Source of the DNA: Hyphomicrobiales bacterium
GTDB lineage: Bacteria; Pseudomonadota; Alphaproteobacteria; Rhizobiales; Devosiaceae
Length of the DNA stretch: 6,252 nt
Assembly (NCBI GenBank): GCA_015487985.1
Contig: WFOP01000184.1
Span: 1-6,252, forward strand
Direction of reading: 5' to 3'
Below are positions 5,953 through 6,252 of this stretch, piece after piece. The notes beneath the pieces are model-generated. The model saw only the letters and a list, made by a program, of their open reading frames with translations. It had not been told where the DNA came from and did not search any database. Numbering within the stretch: position 1 is the stretch's first letter; each line of letters starts with the position of its first letter. A program made the position numbers and the translations under genes.

Positions 5953-6252
5953 ATGAGTGAAAAAAACTTCTCCCCCCGCGAAATCGTATCTGAACTGGAC
6001 CGGCATATTGTGGGGCAGAATGATGCCAAGCGTGCCGTGGCCATTGCCCTTAGAAACCGCTGGAGACGCCAGCAACTGCCCGCCGATATGCGCCGGGAAA
6101 TCAGCCCGAAAAACATTCTGATGATCGGGCCGACCGGGGTGGGCAAGACCGAAATCTCCCGGCGGATGGCGCGGCTGGCCAATGCACCTTTCATCAAGAT
6201 TGAAGCCACCAAGTTTACCGAAGTGGGATATGTGGGGCGCGATGTGGAACAG
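5953..6252 (+). CDS. hslU: ATP-dependent protease ATPase subunit HslU (partial, 5' part)
   Basis: The first 100 codons of the AAA+ unfoldase that feeds substrates into HslV; the remainder (about 330 residues) lies beyond the window. The N-terminus [17 protein letters not shown] (6-22) is the family start with the DRHIVGQ block. The Walker A motif is GPTGVGKT (59-66), preceded by SPKNILMI. The substrate-gripping pore loop GYVG is at residues 92-95, followed by RDVEQ. The ATG follows the TAA of the acetyltransferase gene with no gap, and only a weak purine stretch (GAAAG) precedes it, so expression likely depends on translation from upstream. No frameshift is seen in the part present. Confidence 0.97.
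   Translation, partial: MSEKNFSPREIVSELDRHIVGQNDAKRAVAIALRNRWRRQQLPADMRREISPKNILMIGPTGVGKTEISRRMARLANAPFIKIEATKFTEVGYVGRDVEQ

Overview
The window is chromosomal housekeeping DNA from an alphaproteobacterium, most likely of the Rhizobiales/Hyphomicrobiales type. Three things suggest this. HisB is a stand-alone imidazoleglycerol-phosphate dehydratase, and HisE is not fused to HisI. The order hisB - DUF2628 - hisH - hisA - hisF - hisE - coaA is one I recall from that group. An acetyltransferase gene also sits between hslV and hslU. The genus cannot be named from the sequence alone.

There are two divergent operons. On the minus strand, from about 4713 down to 185, lies a compact histidine operon: hisB, a small DUF2628-like membrane protein, hisH, hisA, hisF, hisE and finally coaA (pantothenate kinase). 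Three junctions (DUF2628/hisH, hisH/hisA, hisA/hisF) are ATGA overlaps, and the other gaps are 23 to 34 bases, so translation is probably coupled and one long message likely. HisH and HisF form the glutamine-dependent imidazoleglycerol-phosphate synthase. HisE and HisA supply its substrate and HisB uses its product. On the plus strand from 4885, hslV (protease subunit), a GNAT-family acetyltransferase and hslU (ATPase subunit, cut by the window end) are packed stop-to-start with no spacer. The two operons share a 171-base divergent regulatory region (4714-4884) that contains an 8-bp inverted repeat.

Two features break the ordinary picture. First, hisH is interrupted by one extra base in a T7 run (A7 on the plus strand, 3420-3426), exactly before the catalytic Gly-Ile-Cys. 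Both halves are otherwise well conserved, so this is a homopolymer sequencing error, a very recent mutation, or a slippage site. Second, the start of the window (1-209) is a perfect tandem repeat of period 121 bp, with 88/88 identical visible bases. It carries the last 25 bases of coaA, so an orphan copy of the coaA 3' end lies downstream of the gene. The unit is GC-rich and has a hairpin and a 10-bp palindrome. It may continue beyond the left edge.

I see no mobile element genes, CRISPR, tRNA or rRNA, and no convincing new multi-gene system. The remaining points of interest are the little-characterised DUF2628 protein in the his operon and the acetyltransferase between the two HslVU subunits.
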